Of a DNA stretch of 64,000 bases, positions 16,994 to 26,277 are shown one piece after another; position 1 is the stretch's first letter, and each line of letters starts with the position of its first letter. The translations under genes were made by a program, and so were the position numbers. This DNA comes from Planococcus glaciei (GTDB taxonomy: Bacteria > Bacillota > Bacilli > Bacillales_A > Planococcaceae). The notes below the pieces were generated by a model. It ran no database searches. It saw only the letters and a list, made by a program, of their open reading frames with translations, and was not told where the DNA came from. Location: positions 1 to 64,000 of the forward strand of contig NZ_FNDC01000017.1 of NCBI RefSeq assembly GCF_900099655.1, in the 5' to 3' direction.

Positions 16994-19039
16994 TTGCAAA
17001 ACGTATTGATTATAGGTGGAGGCGCTGGGGGATCAGCCATTCTGCAGATGCTTTTGGAATCAGACTATATGCGGGTGTGCGGCATAGCAGACATCAATCT
17101 GGCGGCGCCGGCCGTGCAAAAAGCCAAACAATGGGGCATTCCCGTTTCAACCGATTACCGGGATTTTTATAAAGACGATGTGCATATGGTGGTCAATGTA
17201 ACAGGGAGCGATGAAGTGCAGCAGGAATTGCCGCTTCATTTTCCAAAGTCCACCGTTATTATTCCGGGTGGGATTGCCAATGTATTGGTGCGCTTGATTA
17301 CCGAGAAAGAACATTTTATTTCGCTATTGAGCGAGGAAAGCCATAAGCAAAACATCATCTTCAACTCGATTGAAGAAGGCATGGTCGGCATTGACCGGAA
17401 CGGCCATATCAATTTCTTGAACAAAAGCGCTTCCCGCATGCTCGAAGTCAAAGCGGAGCTTGCCATCGGGCGGCCGATCCATGAATTCATCACGGCCAGC
17501 GAACTGCCGCACACCTATGAAAGCGGCCGTACGGAATTGAACCGGGAGCTGGTTTTGCCAAACGGCGCTAAAATTGTTTCCTCCCGTTTTCCGATGGTCG
17601 ATGAACACGGGGAAACGATTGGTGCGTTTGCTGTCTTTAAAGATATTTCAGAAGTGGTGTCGCTGGCAGAACAGATTACGGATTTGAAAGAAGTCCAGAC
17701 GATGCTGCAAGCCATCATCCAATCGAGCGATGATGCCATATCGGTCGTCGATGAAAACGGCAACGGCTTGCTGGTGAATCCGGCCTATACCCGCATCACC
17801 GGCCTTCAAATGGAAGAAGTCATCGGCCAGCCGGCGTCTGCGGATATATCCGAAGGAGAAAGCATGCACTTAAAAGCGCTCCAGACGCGAAAGCCTTACC
17901 GGGGCGTCAATTTAAAGGTCGGCCCGGCAAACCGCGAAGTGATCGTCAATGTCGCCCCGATTATTGTAGATGACAAACTGAAAGGCAGTGTCGGGGTCAT
18001 CCACGATACAACCGAAATCCGCTCGCTGATGAAAGAATTGGACCGGGCACGAAGCATTATCCGGACGCTCGAATCGAAGTATACGTTCGACGACATCATC
18101 GGATTGAGCCCGGAAATGCAATTGAGCCTCCAGCAGGCCAAACTGGCTGCGCAGACGCTTGTAACGGTGTTATTGCGCGGCGAATCCGGGACGGGCAAAG
18201 AATTGTTCGCCCATGCCATCCACAGTGCGAGCGAGCGGAAATACAATAAATTCGTCCGGGTGAATTGTGCCGCATTGACAGAGGAATTATTGGACAGCGA
18301 ATTGTTCGGCTATGAAGAAGGCGCGCTGCCCGGCATCAAAAGCGGCGAAAAAAGAGGCTTGTTCGAAGAAGCCAATAACGGCAGTATTTTCCTAGATGAA
18401 ATCGGGGAATTGTCGCCGGCGATCCAAAGCAAGTTGCTGCGTGTACTGCAGGAACACGAAACGCTCCGCATCGGCAGCACGACGCCGATTCCGGTAAATG
18501 TCCGGGTTATTGCTTCCACCAATGCCAATATGGAAAAAGCTTTGCTGGAAGGCACTTTCCGCGAAGATTTGTATTACCGGCTAAACCGCATGCCGATTTT
18601 GATTCCGCCGCTGCGGAAACGGAAGCAGGACATTCCGAGAATCGCGGACCGGCTTTTGCTCAAGTTGAATCAGGAGTATGGCCGCAACGTGGAGACGGTC
18701 ACGGACAAAGCGCTGCAATTGCTGCGCCTCTATGATTGGCCAGGCAATGTGAGGGAACTCGAAAACGTCTTGAGCCGGGCAATGATTTTCATGCAGATGA
18801 ACGACAAGGTCTTGACTGAAGAGCATATTCCCTTAAACATGATCAAGGCCCCGGAAGCGAAGCACGAAGTGACCTTCGAGTCATCGGTGCCGCTGCAGGA
18901 GCAGCTGGACACGATTGAGAGAGGCATTCTTCAACATGCCTTAAAGCAGTTTAAAGGCAACAAATCCAAAACCGCCAAGCAACTCGAAATTTCCTTGCGG
19001 ACCCTCTATTACAAATTAGAAAAATACGGACTTTCCTAA
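16994..19039 (+). CDS. bkdR: BkdR-type enhancer-binding regulator with degenerate GAFTGA motif
   Basis: Regulator of the branched-chain keto acid genes that follow. It has 681 residues: an N-terminal nucleotide-binding-like region (VLIIGGGAGGSAIL), two PAS domains (about 120-235 and 240-345), a sigma-54 interaction AAA+ domain with Walker A GESGTGKE and Walker B NNGSIFLDEIGE, and a C-terminal Fis-type HTH (NKSKTAKQLEISLRTLYYKL). The loop that normally reads GAFTGA and contacts sigma-54 reads GALPGI here. The catalytic ATPase motifs look intact. The start is TTG with AAAGG about 12 nt upstream. It probably still binds DNA but may not activate sigma-54 polymerase. Confidence 0.88.
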   Translation: MQNVLIIGGGAGGSAILQMLLESDYMRVCGIADINLAAPAVQKAKQWGIPVSTDYRDFYKDDVHMVVNVTGSDEVQQELPLHFPKSTVIIPGGIANVLVRLITEKEHFISLLSEESHKQNIIFNSIEEGMVGIDRNGHINFLNKSASRMLEVKAELAIGRPIHEFITASELPHTYESGRTELNRELVLPNGAKIVSSRFPMVDEHGETIGAFAVFKDISEVVSLAEQITDLKEVQTMLQAIIQSSDDAISVVDENGNGLLVNPAYTRITGLQMEEVIGQPASADISEGESMHLKALQTRKPYRGVNLKVGPANREVIVNVAPIIVDDKLKGSVGVIHDTTEIRSLMKELDRARSIIRTLESKYTFDDIIGLSPEMQLSLQQAKLAAQTLVTVLLRGESGTGKELFAHAIHSASERKYNKFVRVNCAALTEELLDSELFGYEEGALPGIKSGEKRGLFEEANNGSIFLDEIGELSPAIQSKLLRVLQEHETLRIGSTTPIPVNVRVIASTNANMEKALLEGTFREDLYYRLNRMPILIPPLRKRKQDIPRIADRLLLKLNQEYGRNVETVTDKALQLLRLYDWPGNVRELENVLSRAMIFMQMNDKVLTEEHIPLNMIKAPEAKHEVTFESSVPLQEQLDTIERGILQHALKQFKGNKSKTAKQLEISLRTLYYKLEKYGLS

Positions 19040-19045
19040 GGTCTT

Positions 19046-19088
19046 TGCAAATTCTTGCAGGGTTTTGCAAGAATTTGCAAGGTTTTTT
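19046..19088 (+). promoter_or_regulatory. Tandem TGCAA-N4-TTGCA sites between bkdR and ptb
   Basis: TGCAAATTCTTGCA (19046-19059) and TGCAAGAATTTGCA (19066-19079) each fit TGCAA-N4-TTGCA, centred 20 bp apart (about two helical turns). Together they form a 15-bp inverted repeat followed by GGTTTTTT, so the same DNA may also act as the bkdR terminator. The third copy before bkdR has no T run, which favours an operator role. Confidence 0.6.
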
Positions 19089-19102
19089 AGTTAATAATGG
19101 CA

Positions 19103-19116
19103 ATAAAGCGCTTACA
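19103..19116 (+). promoter_or_regulatory. cre-like CcpA site upstream of ptb
   Basis: ATAAAGCGCTTACA fits the cre consensus TGWNANCGNTNWCA at all specified positions except the first two. It overlaps a weak SigA-like promoter (TGGCAA 19098-19103, 18 bp, TATATT 19122-19127), so CcpA binding would block ptb transcription. Confidence 0.5.
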
Positions 19117-19166
19117 ACTCTTATATTCCATGCTTTTTTCTGTTTTAATTAAAAAGGAATGAGGTG

Positions 19167-20081
19167 TTGAAAGTGGTTACATTAACTCAATTAATGGATG
19201 AAATTTCTGCAGAAGCAGAACATACCGTGGCAGTCGCAGCAGCTGCAGACTATGAAGTGCTCAAAGCCGTCAGTGTGGCAGTGGAACGTAAATTTGCGAA
19301 TTTCCGGCTGTATGACGACGAAGCCAAATTGAAGAAAATGATCCATGCCGACTTTCCTCATCTGATTGATCATCCGAAAATTAAAGTCCATCATGCTGCA
19401 GGGGCTGACCAGGCAGCTGAACAAGCGGTTAAATCGGTGTACATAAACGATTCAAACGTGCTGATGAAAGGCCAGATCCCAACCGCCATCCTGATGAAGG
19501 CCGTGTTAAATCGGGATTTCGGCTTGAGGACAGGAAACATCCTGTCCCATGTGGCTGCTTTTGAAATTCCCGGGTTTGACCGCTTACTGTTCCTCACCGA
19601 TGCCGGAATGAATATCAATCCGGATCTGCAACGAAAAGCTCAAATCATACAAAATGCCGTTCAGGTTGCACAATCCGTCGGCGTCACCAAGCCGATTGTA
19701 GCGCCGCTTGCTGCGATAGAAGTCATCAATCCGGCAATGCCCGCTACACTTGATGCAGCGGCACTGGCCGCAATGAACAGGCGTGGCCAAATTACCGATT
19801 GCATTGTCGACGGGCCGCTCGCCCTCGACAATGCCATTTCGATCAATGCGGCAAAACATAAAGGGATTTCCGGCGACACAGCCGGAAATGCAGATATCCT
19901 GCTTGTCCCGAATATCGAGTCCGGCAACATCCTATACAAATCATTGGTGTATTTTTCAAAAGCGAAAGTCGGCGGGCTGATTGCGGGGGCCAAAGCGCCG
20001 ATCGTCTTAACTTCACGCGCCGACAGTGCTGAAAGCAAACTGTATTCGCTGGCACTGGCACTTCGCTCGTCCAACATTTAA
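19167..20081 (+). CDS. ptb: Phosphate butyryltransferase (branched-chain acyl-CoA phosphotransacylase)
   Basis: Converts branched-chain acyl-CoA and phosphate to acyl phosphate, which Buk then uses to make ATP. About 304 residues of the PTA/PTB family, with NSxVLMKG-like substrate segment (SNVLMKGQIPT), AVLNRDFGLR, the IVDGPLALDNA motif and GNADILLVPNIE. The start is ambiguous: GTG 19164, TTG 19167 and GTG 19173 are all in frame. TTG 19167 has AAGGA at the best distance and gives MKVVTLTQL, comparable to B. subtilis Ptb. It is the first gene of the ptb-bcd-buk-lpdV-bkdAA-AB-B cluster. Confidence 0.9.
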   Translation: MKVVTLTQLMDEISAEAEHTVAVAAAADYEVLKAVSVAVERKFANFRLYDDEAKLKKMIHADFPHLIDHPKIKVHHAAGADQAAEQAVKSVYINDSNVLMKGQIPTAILMKAVLNRDFGLRTGNILSHVAAFEIPGFDRLLFLTDAGMNINPDLQRKAQIIQNAVQVAQSVGVTKPIVAPLAAIEVINPAMPATLDAAALAAMNRRGQITDCIVDGPLALDNAISINAAKHKGISGDTAGNADILLVPNIESGNILYKSLVYFSKAKVGGLIAGAKAPIVLTSRADSAESKLYSLALALRSSNI

Positions 20082-20105
20082 CGAACATACTAGGAGGAAC
20101 TAACA

Positions 20106-21200
20106 ATGGCTATTTTTGACAAAATGGAACAACACGATTATGAGCAATTGGTTTTCTGCCAAGACAAAACTTCAGGACTTAAAGCAATTATCTGCATCCA
20201 CGATACAACTCTTGGGCCGGCACTAGGCGGCACGCGCATGTGGAACTATGCAACAGAAGAAGAAGCGATTGAAGATGCGATCCGTTTAGGGCGCGGCATG
20301 ACTTACAAAAATGCAGCAGCCGGTTTAAACCTTGGCGGCGGCAAAACCGTAATCATCGGAGATCCGTTGAAAGACAAAAACGAAGAGATGTTCCGCGCTT
20401 TCGGCCGCTTTGTCCAAGGCTTGAACGGCCGTTACATCACTGCTGAAGACGTAGGCACAACAGTTGCTGACATGGACTTGATCCGTGAAGAAACTGATTT
20501 TGTCACAGGCGTTTCGCCGGCATTCGGCTCTTCAGGAAATCCATCTCCGGTAACAGCTTACGGCGTCTACAAAGGAATGAAAGCTGGAGCTTTGGAAGCA
20601 TTCGGCGACGATTCGCTTGAAGGCAAAACAGTAACGGTTCAAGGCGTCGGGAACGTAGCTTACACACTTTGCAAACACCTTCACGAAGAAGGCGCAAAAT
20701 TAATCGTATCAGACATTAACGAAGAAGCTGTTCAGCGTGCAGTAAATGATTTCGGTGCTGTAGCCGTAGCGCCAAATGATATCTACTCACAAGAAGCTGA
20801 TATTTTTGCACCATGTGCAATGGGCGCCATCATCAACGACGAAACGATTCCTCAACTAAAAGTGAAATTGGTGGCCGGTTCTGCCAACAACCAGTTGAAA
20901 GAAGAACGCCACGGCGACGAATTGGAAGCACGCGGCATCGTCTACACACCTGACTTCGTTATCAACTCAGGCGGCGTAATCAACGTTGCTGACGAATTAT
21001 ACGGATACAACGAAGAACGTGCGCTGAAACGCGTCGGCACAATCTACGACAGCATTTCAAAAATCTTTGAAATCTCTAAACGCGACGGAATCCCAAGCTA
21101 CAAAGCAGCAGACCGTTTGGCTGAAGAACGCATCGAACGCGTAGCCAAATCAAGAAGCTCATTCCTGCGCAACGAACACAACATCATCAGCAGAAGATAG
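20106..21200 (+). CDS. bcd: Leucine dehydrogenase
   Basis: NAD-dependent oxidative deamination of leucine, valine and isoleucine to the keto acids that feed the BkdA complex. It has 364 residues of the Glu/Leu/Phe/Val dehydrogenase family. The catalytic Lys lies in [20 protein letters not shown] and the nucleotide fold begins at [19 protein letters not shown] precedes the ATG. It is followed by about 236 bp carrying structured repeats before buk, so the operon is interrupted at this point. Confidence 0.95.
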   Translation: MAIFDKMEQHDYEQLVFCQDKTSGLKAIICIHDTTLGPALGGTRMWNYATEEEAIEDAIRLGRGMTYKNAAAGLNLGGGKTVIIGDPLKDKNEEMFRAFGRFVQGLNGRYITAEDVGTTVADMDLIREETDFVTGVSPAFGSSGNPSPVTAYGVYKGMKAGALEAFGDDSLEGKTVTVQGVGNVAYTLCKHLHEEGAKLIVSDINEEAVQRAVNDFGAVAVAPNDIYSQEADIFAPCAMGAIINDETIPQLKVKLVAGSANNQLKEERHGDELEARGIVYTPDFVINSGGVINVADELYGYNEERALKRVGTIYDSISKIFEISKRDGIPSYKAADRLAEERIERVAKSRSSFLRNEHNIISRR

Positions 21201-21202
21201 TC

Positions 21203-21345
21203 TAGAAAAGCGGAAGCGCCTGGTCAGCTCTGAAAGGCATAAGACAGACCAGCGAAGTGGCGCTTTTTGCCACACAGTTGGGCTGGCTTATGACCCGAAG
21301 AGCTAGGCGCTGCAGCTAGACAAGAAAAGCGGAAGCGCCTCAAAA
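21203..21345 (+). repeat. Structured intergenic repeat, copy 1 (CATAAG subtype) plus fragment
   Basis: Starts AAAAGCGGAAGCGCC and ends GCTAGACAAG at about 21324, followed by the beginning of another unit (21322-21345). Internal arms pair: AGCTCT with AGAGCT plus AGGCGC with GCGCCT, CATAAG with CTTATG, and GTGGC with GCCAC at the tip. The same design recurs at 25974, 26094, 42688-42997 and 63463. Confidence 0.8.
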
Positions 21346-21374
21346 CGAGGCCTTCCAGCTCTACATAAAGAAAA

Positions 21375-21406
21375 GCAGAAAGAGCCGGGAAACTGGCTTT
21401 TTCCGC
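21375..21406 (+). terminator. Hairpin before buk
   Basis: GCAGAAAGAGCC pairs with GGCTTTTTCCGC. It lies in the bcd-buk gap directly after the repeat and may attenuate transcription into buk; it lacks a long free T run. Confidence 0.4.
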
Positions 21407-21436
21407 TGAAAATGGAAAAAGAACGGAGGGTTCGCT

Positions 21437-22525
21437 GTGCAAGAACAGCTGCATCGTATTTTGGTCATTAACCCGGGTTCCACATCGACTAAGATCGGCG
21501 TTTTTGACAACGAAATCCTGATCATGGAACGGACGATTCACCATTCGGCTGAGTCTTTAGCAGAATTTCCGACAATCCCTGATCAATACCGTTTTCGGAC
21601 CCAAACCATCCTGGAAACACTGGATGAAGAAGGGATGAACGTCTCCAAACTTTCTGCCGTGTGCGGGAGAGGCGGATTGCTGCATCCCATCGAAGGCGGA
21701 ACGTACAAAGTCAACAAAACCATGCTTAAGGATTTGCGAAAAGGGATACTGGGCCAGCACGCCTCCAATCTTGGCGGCATCATCGCCTACGAAATTGCGG
21801 AAGGATTGAACATCCCTTCGTTCATTGTAGATCCTGTGGTAGTTGATGAGCTTGACCCGATCGCCCGGATATCGGGTCTGCCGCTGATTGAACGGAAATC
21901 AATTTTCCATGCGCTGAACCATAAAGCGGTAGCCCGGCGGTATGCCAAAGAAAAAGGGCAAGCGTACGAAGACGTGCGGCTGATTGTAGCCCACATGGGC
22001 GGCGGCATCACGGTCGGCGTGCACCTGAACGGGCGTGTCGTAGAAGTGAACAATGGACTTCATGGAGACGGCCCATTCAGCCCCGAACGTGCCGGCACAG
22101 TCCCGGCAGGCGATTTGGTGGAGCTCTGCTATTCTGGCAAGTACAGCCGGCAGGAAATCATGAAAATGCTCATCCGCCAAGGCGGCCTTGCCGGTTACCT
22201 CGGCACCACCGACACAGTGAAAGTGGAAAAGCGCGTTCAAAAAGGCGATGCAATAGCCCAAAGCATCTATGAAGCGATGGCGTACCAAGTAGCGCGGGAA
22301 ATCGGATCGGCCAGTACCGTTTTAGGCGGCAAGGTAGACGCTATTATCTTGACGGGGCGTTTGGCTTACGGCAAAGAGTTTACTGCCTCGATTTCCGAAC
22401 GCATCAATTGGATTGCGGATGTCCTGGTCATGCCAGGCGAAAACGAGCTTCAGGCTTTGGTAGAAGGAGCCGTTCGGGTCTTAAATAAAGAAGAAAAAGC
22501 AAAAACATATACAGCAAGAAAATGA
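21437..22525 (+). CDS. buk: Butyrate/branched-chain fatty acid kinase
   Basis: Transfers phosphate from branched-chain acyl phosphate to ADP. It belongs to the ASKHA acetokinase family, with the N-terminal [27 protein letters not shown] and the C-terminal [12 protein letters not shown] motifs. Length is 362 residues. It starts at GTG 21437 with GGAGGG upstream. With Ptb it recovers one ATP per acyl-CoA and releases branched short-chain acids that can prime branched-chain fatty acid synthesis. Confidence 0.93.
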   Translation: MQEQLHRILVINPGSTSTKIGVFDNEILIMERTIHHSAESLAEFPTIPDQYRFRTQTILETLDEEGMNVSKLSAVCGRGGLLHPIEGGTYKVNKTMLKDLRKGILGQHASNLGGIIAYEIAEGLNIPSFIVDPVVVDELDPIARISGLPLIERKSIFHALNHKAVARRYAKEKGQAYEDVRLIVAHMGGGITVGVHLNGRVVEVNNGLHGDGPFSPERAGTVPAGDLVELCYSGKYSRQEIMKMLIRQGGLAGYLGTTDTVKVEKRVQKGDAIAQSIYEAMAYQVAREIGSASTVLGGKVDAIILTGRLAYGKEFTASISERINWIADVLVMPGENELQALVEGAVRVLNKEEKAKTYTARK

Positions 22526-22546
22526 TTAAAAGGAGGTTGTCTTTAA

Positions 22547-23974
22547 ATGGCACAAAATTATGATGTAGTCATCCTTGGCGGCGGAACCGGCGGTTATGTA
22601 GCAGCAATCCGTTCTGCCCAGCTCGGCTTAAAAACGGCAATCGTCGAAAAAGGCAAACTTGGCGGCACATGCCTCCATAAAGGATGCATTCCAAGCAAAG
22701 CGTTGCTGCGCAGTGCAGAAGTCTATTCGACAACGAAAAACCATGCGGCGGATTTCGGTGTAAACACCGGAGAAGTTTCACTCGATTTCTCTCGTGTGCA
22801 ACAGCGGAAGCAAGGAATTGTGGACCAATTGCACGCAGGCGTCCAAGGCTTGATGAAAAAAGGAAAAATCGATGTTTACGAAGGAATCGGCCGCATTTTG
22901 GGGCCTTCCATCTTTTCGCCGAATGCCGGTACGGTTTCCGTAGAGATGGCCAACGGCGAAGAAAACGAAATGCTGATTCCGCATAACGTTATCATTGCGA
23001 CCGGCTCACGCCCTCGCACATTGCCTGGCTTGACGATTGATGGCAAATTTGTCATGAGTTCTGACGAGGCGCTTCAAATGGAAGAACTTCCGAAGTCGAT
23101 CTTGATTGTCGGCGGCGGCGTCATTGGCATCGAATGGGCTTCCATGCTCAATGATTTTGGCGTTGATGTAACGGTCATCGAATACGCAGACCGCATCATT
23201 CCAACAGAAGACAAAGACATTTCCAAAGAAATGCAGAAATTATTGACGAAAAAAGGCATCAAATTTGCGACGAGCGCCAAAGTTTTGGCGGACACTCTCC
23301 AAACCGGCGACAATGGCGTAACCATTCAAGCTGAGTTGAAAGCCGGCACCGAAACTTTCAGTGCCGAAAAAATGCTGGTATCGGTCGGACGCCAGGCGAA
23401 TGTTGAAAACATCGGCTTAGAGAACACCGACATTATCGTCGAAAAAGGGTTTATTCAAGTAAAAGATACATTCCAGACGAAAGAATCCCATATTTATGCC
23501 ATCGGCGATGTCATCGGCGGACTGCAATTGGCGCACGTTGCTTCGCATGAAGGGATTACGGCAGTCGAACACATTAAAGGCAATAAACCGCATGCCATCA
23601 ATTACGATTTGGTTTCGCGCTGCATCTATTCAAATCCGGAAGCCTCAAGCGTCGGCATTACAGAGCAGCAGGCAAAAGATAAAGGCTTTGATGTCAAAGT
23701 AGGCAAATTCTCATTCAAAGCGATCGGCAAAGCGCTTGTGTACGGAGAGTCTGACGGTTTTGTCAAAATCATCGCAGACAAAGAAACAAACGATATTCTT
23801 GGGGTCCATATGATAGGGCCGCATGTGACGGATATGATTTCAGAAGCGGGCCTTGCCATGGTTCTGGATGCGACGCCTTGGGAAATCGCCGATACGATCC
23901 ATCCGCACCCGACGCTTTCCGAAGTGATGGGCGAAGCGGCGCTGGCAGTAGACGGCAAAGCGATTCATAGTTAA
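22547..23974 (+). CDS. lpdV: Dihydrolipoamide dehydrogenase of the branched-chain keto acid complex (E3)
   Basis: FAD-dependent reoxidation of lipoyl groups on BkdB. It has 475 residues with N-terminal FAD fold VVILGGGTGGY, redox-active disulfide GGTCLHKGCIPSKALL, NAD fold IVGGGVIGIEWASML and the C-terminal His-Glu pair HPHPTLSE. AAGGAGG precedes the ATG. The position between buk and bkdAA is the conserved Bacillus order, so it is assigned to the Bkd rather than the pyruvate complex. Confidence 0.94.
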   Translation: MAQNYDVVILGGGTGGYVAAIRSAQLGLKTAIVEKGKLGGTCLHKGCIPSKALLRSAEVYSTTKNHAADFGVNTGEVSLDFSRVQQRKQGIVDQLHAGVQGLMKKGKIDVYEGIGRILGPSIFSPNAGTVSVEMANGEENEMLIPHNVIIATGSRPRTLPGLTIDGKFVMSSDEALQMEELPKSILIVGGGVIGIEWASMLNDFGVDVTVIEYADRIIPTEDKDISKEMQKLLTKKGIKFATSAKVLADTLQTGDNGVTIQAELKAGTETFSAEKMLVSVGRQANVENIGLENTDIIVEKGFIQVKDTFQTKESHIYAIGDVIGGLQLAHVASHEGITAVEHIKGNKPHAINYDLVSRCIYSNPEASSVGITEQQAKDKGFDVKVGKFSFKAIGKALVYGESDGFVKIIADKETNDILGVHMIGPHVTDMISEAGLAMVLDATPWEIADTIHPHPTLSEVMGEAALAVDGKAIHS

Positions 23975-23987
23975 AGGAGGAATTTCA

Positions 23988-24989
23988 ATGGTTGCAAAAC
24001 ACGAAGAAGTTGGCTTGACCAGCGAAGATTTGCTGAAAATTTACGAGACGATGCTGACGGCGCGCCGCGTCGATGAGCGCATGTGGCTCCTCAACCGCGC
24101 AGGAAAAATCCCGTTTGTCATTTCTTGCCAAGGGCAGGAAGCAGCACAAGTGGGAGCTGCTTATGCACTGGACAACACGAAAGATTATGTCGCTCCTTAT
24201 TACCGCGATCTTGGCGTAGTCCTTCATTTCGGCATGACGCCAAAAGATCTGATGCTGTCGGCTTTTGCCAAAGCGGAAGATCCAAACTCCGGCGGCCGCC
24301 AGATGCCAGGGCATTTCGGCCAGAAGAAAAACCGCATTTTGACGGGTTCTTCACCGGTCACGACCCAGCTGCCTCACGCAGTCGGTGTGGCCCTTGCAGG
24401 AAAAATGAAGAAGCAGGATTTCATTACGTTCAACACATTGGGTGAAGGTTCATCCAACCAAGGCGATTTCCATGAAGGCTTGAACTTTGCAGGCGTACAT
24501 AAATTGCCTGTCATCACAATGGTTGAAAACAACAAATACGCAATTTCCGTTCCATTTGACCGCCAAGTGGCGAGCAAAAACGTTTCGGACCGGGCTATCG
24601 GATACGGTATGCCGGGTGTGACGATTGATGGGAATGATCCAATCGAAGTTTATAAACACGTAAAAGAAGCAGCTGACCGCGCACGCCGCGGCGAAGGGCC
24701 AAGCCTGATTGAGACGGTTTCCGAACGGATGACCGCCCACTCATCGGACGATGACCACCGCCAGTACCGTTCGGCTGATGAATTGGCAGCGCAAAAAGAA
24801 AAAGACCCGATCTTGACTTTCGGCGCATACTTGAAAGAACACAACATCATGGACGATCAGCTTGAAAAAGAAATCAACGACCGCATCATGGCAATTGTCA
24901 ATGAAGCGACCGACTATGCGGAAAACGCTGCGTACGCTGAACCGGAACATGCCTTAAAATACGTCTACGCTGAAGGAGGAAACGAATAA
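23988..24989 (+). CDS. bkdAA: 2-oxoisovalerate dehydrogenase E1 alpha
   Basis: Thiamine diphosphate-dependent decarboxylase subunit of the branched-chain keto acid dehydrogenase. It has 333 residues, with the ThDP-binding GEGSSNQGDFHEGLNFA ... NNKYAISVP and the phosphorylation-loop region ERMTAHSSDDDHRQYR. AAAGGAGG lies before the ATG. The stop overlaps the bkdAB start by one base (TAATG). Confidence 0.95.
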   Translation: MVAKHEEVGLTSEDLLKIYETMLTARRVDERMWLLNRAGKIPFVISCQGQEAAQVGAAYALDNTKDYVAPYYRDLGVVLHFGMTPKDLMLSAFAKAEDPNSGGRQMPGHFGQKKNRILTGSSPVTTQLPHAVGVALAGKMKKQDFITFNTLGEGSSNQGDFHEGLNFAGVHKLPVITMVENNKYAISVPFDRQVASKNVSDRAIGYGMPGVTIDGNDPIEVYKHVKEAADRARRGEGPSLIETVSERMTAHSSDDDHRQYRSADELAAQKEKDPILTFGAYLKEHNIMDDQLEKEINDRIMAIVNEATDYAENAAYAEPEHALKYVYAEGGNE

Positions 24990-25972
24990 TGGCAGTTATG
25001 AACTATATTGACGCCATCACGCTTGCCATGAAAGAAGAAATGGAACGTGACGAAAACGTTTTTGTTCTTGGAGAAGACGTGGGTAAAAAAGGCGGCGTAT
25101 TTAAAGCAACACAAGGGTTATACGACCAATTCGGAGAAGACCGCGTAGTGGATACGCCGCTTGCGGAATCTGCAATTGCAGGCGTCGGCATCGGGGCAGC
25201 CATGTACGGTTTGCGTCCAATTGCAGAGTTCCAGTTTGCGGACTTTATCATGCCGGCAGTCAACCAGATCATTTCGGAAGCTTCACGCATCCGTTACCGT
25301 TCAAACAACGACTGGTCTTGCCCGATCGTTTTCCGTGCACCATTCGGCGGCGGCGTCCACGGTGCGTTATACCATTCCCAATCAGTGGAAGCGGTATTCG
25401 CCAACCAGCCGGGGCTTAAAATCGTCATTCCATCCACACCTTATGACGCAAAAGGGCTGTTAAAAGCGGCTATCCGCGACGAAGATCCGGTCATGTTTTT
25501 TGAACACAAACGCGCTTACCGCCTGATTAAAGGCGAAGTGCCGGAAGAAGATTACACCATCGAAATCGGCAAAGCGGACGTCAAACGCGAAGGCGACGAC
25601 ATCACGGTCATCACGTACGGACTGGCTGTGCATTTCGCGCTTCAAGCGGCAGAACGCCTTGCTGAAGACGGCATTTCAGCGCACGTTTTGGATCTTCGTA
25701 CAATTTATCCATTGGATAAAGAAGCGATTATCGAAGCTGCCAAGAAAACCGGCAAAGTTCTTTTGGTGACAGAAGACAACAAAGAAGGAAGCATCATCGG
25801 TGAAGTGGCAGCAATCATCGCTGAAAACTGCCTGTTCGACTTGGATGCCCCGATCCGCCGTTTGGCAGGACCGGACGTTCCGGCAATGGCTTATGCTCCG
25901 ACGATGGAGAAATACTTCATGATCAACCCGGATAAAGTAGAAAAAGCAATGCGGGAACTAGCGGAGTTTTAA
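24989..25972 (+). CDS. bkdAB: 2-oxoisovalerate dehydrogenase E1 beta
   Basis: Beta chain forming the alpha2-beta2 E1 with BkdAA. It has 327 residues of the transketolase-like pyrimidine and C-terminal domains. Conserved segments include GEDVGKKGGVFKATQGL, DTPLAESAIAGVGIGAA and TYGLAVHFAL. Translation is coupled to bkdAA. About 305 bp with two repeat units separates it from bkdB, where the genes normally abut. Confidence 0.95.
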   Translation: MAVMNYIDAITLAMKEEMERDENVFVLGEDVGKKGGVFKATQGLYDQFGEDRVVDTPLAESAIAGVGIGAAMYGLRPIAEFQFADFIMPAVNQIISEASRIRYRSNNDWSCPIVFRAPFGGGVHGALYHSQSVEAVFANQPGLKIVIPSTPYDAKGLLKAAIRDEDPVMFFEHKRAYRLIKGEVPEEDYTIEIGKADVKREGDDITVITYGLAVHFALQAAERLAEDGISAHVLDLRTIYPLDKEAIIEAAKKTGKVLLVTEDNKEGSIIGEVAAIIAENCLFDLDAPIRRLAGPDVPAMAYAPTMEKYFMINPDKVEKAMRELAEF

Positions 25973-25973
25973 A

Positions 25974-26098
25974 ACAAGAAAAGCGGAAAGAGCCGTTCAG
26001 CTTCGAAAGGCATAAGACGATCCGGCGAAGCGGCGTTCTTTGCCGCACAGTCGGAGTGGCTTATGTCCCGAGAAGCTGGCTCTTGCAGCTAGACAAGA
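25974..26098 (+). repeat. Structured intergenic repeat, copy 2 (CATAAG subtype)
   Basis: Begins AAAACAAGAAAAGCGG and ends GCTAGACAAG. Arms AGAGCC/GGCTCT, CATAAG/CTTATG and GCGGC/GCCGC pair. The outer arm differs from copy 1 on both sides, a compensatory change indicating a conserved fold. Confidence 0.8.
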
Positions 26099-26240
26099 AA
26101 AGCGGAAGCGCCTGCTCAGCTCCGACAAGCGCTGGAAGGCTGGGCAGTGATGGCGATTTTTGCCATCGTCGACCAGTCTGAAGCGTCTCGAGGAGCTAGG
26201 CGCTGCAGCTAGACAAGAAAAGCGGAAGCGCTACAGACGC
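26094..26240 (+). repeat. Structured intergenic repeat, copy 3 (GACAAGCGCTGG subtype) plus fragment
   Basis: Tandem to copy 2. The outer arms GCGCCT...AGCTCC and GGAGCT...AGGCGC pair, and the tip GATGGCGA/TGCCATC pairs. It uses GACAAGCGCTGG in place of the CATAAG arm. A partial third start (AAAAGCGGAAGCGC) trails at 26218-26232 before the bkdB ribosome binding site. Confidence 0.8.
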
Positions 26241-26277
26241 TCCAAAGTACGATAAAAGCAGTTAAGGAGGAATCCCT

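Noticed and set aside
19098-19113. Sigma-54 -24/-12 promoter before ptb (TGGCAATAAAGCGCTT)
   Set aside because: The GG and GC doublets are one base too close, and the rest of the -12 element does not match TTGCW. The same bases are better explained as a cre-like site and a weak SigA -35.
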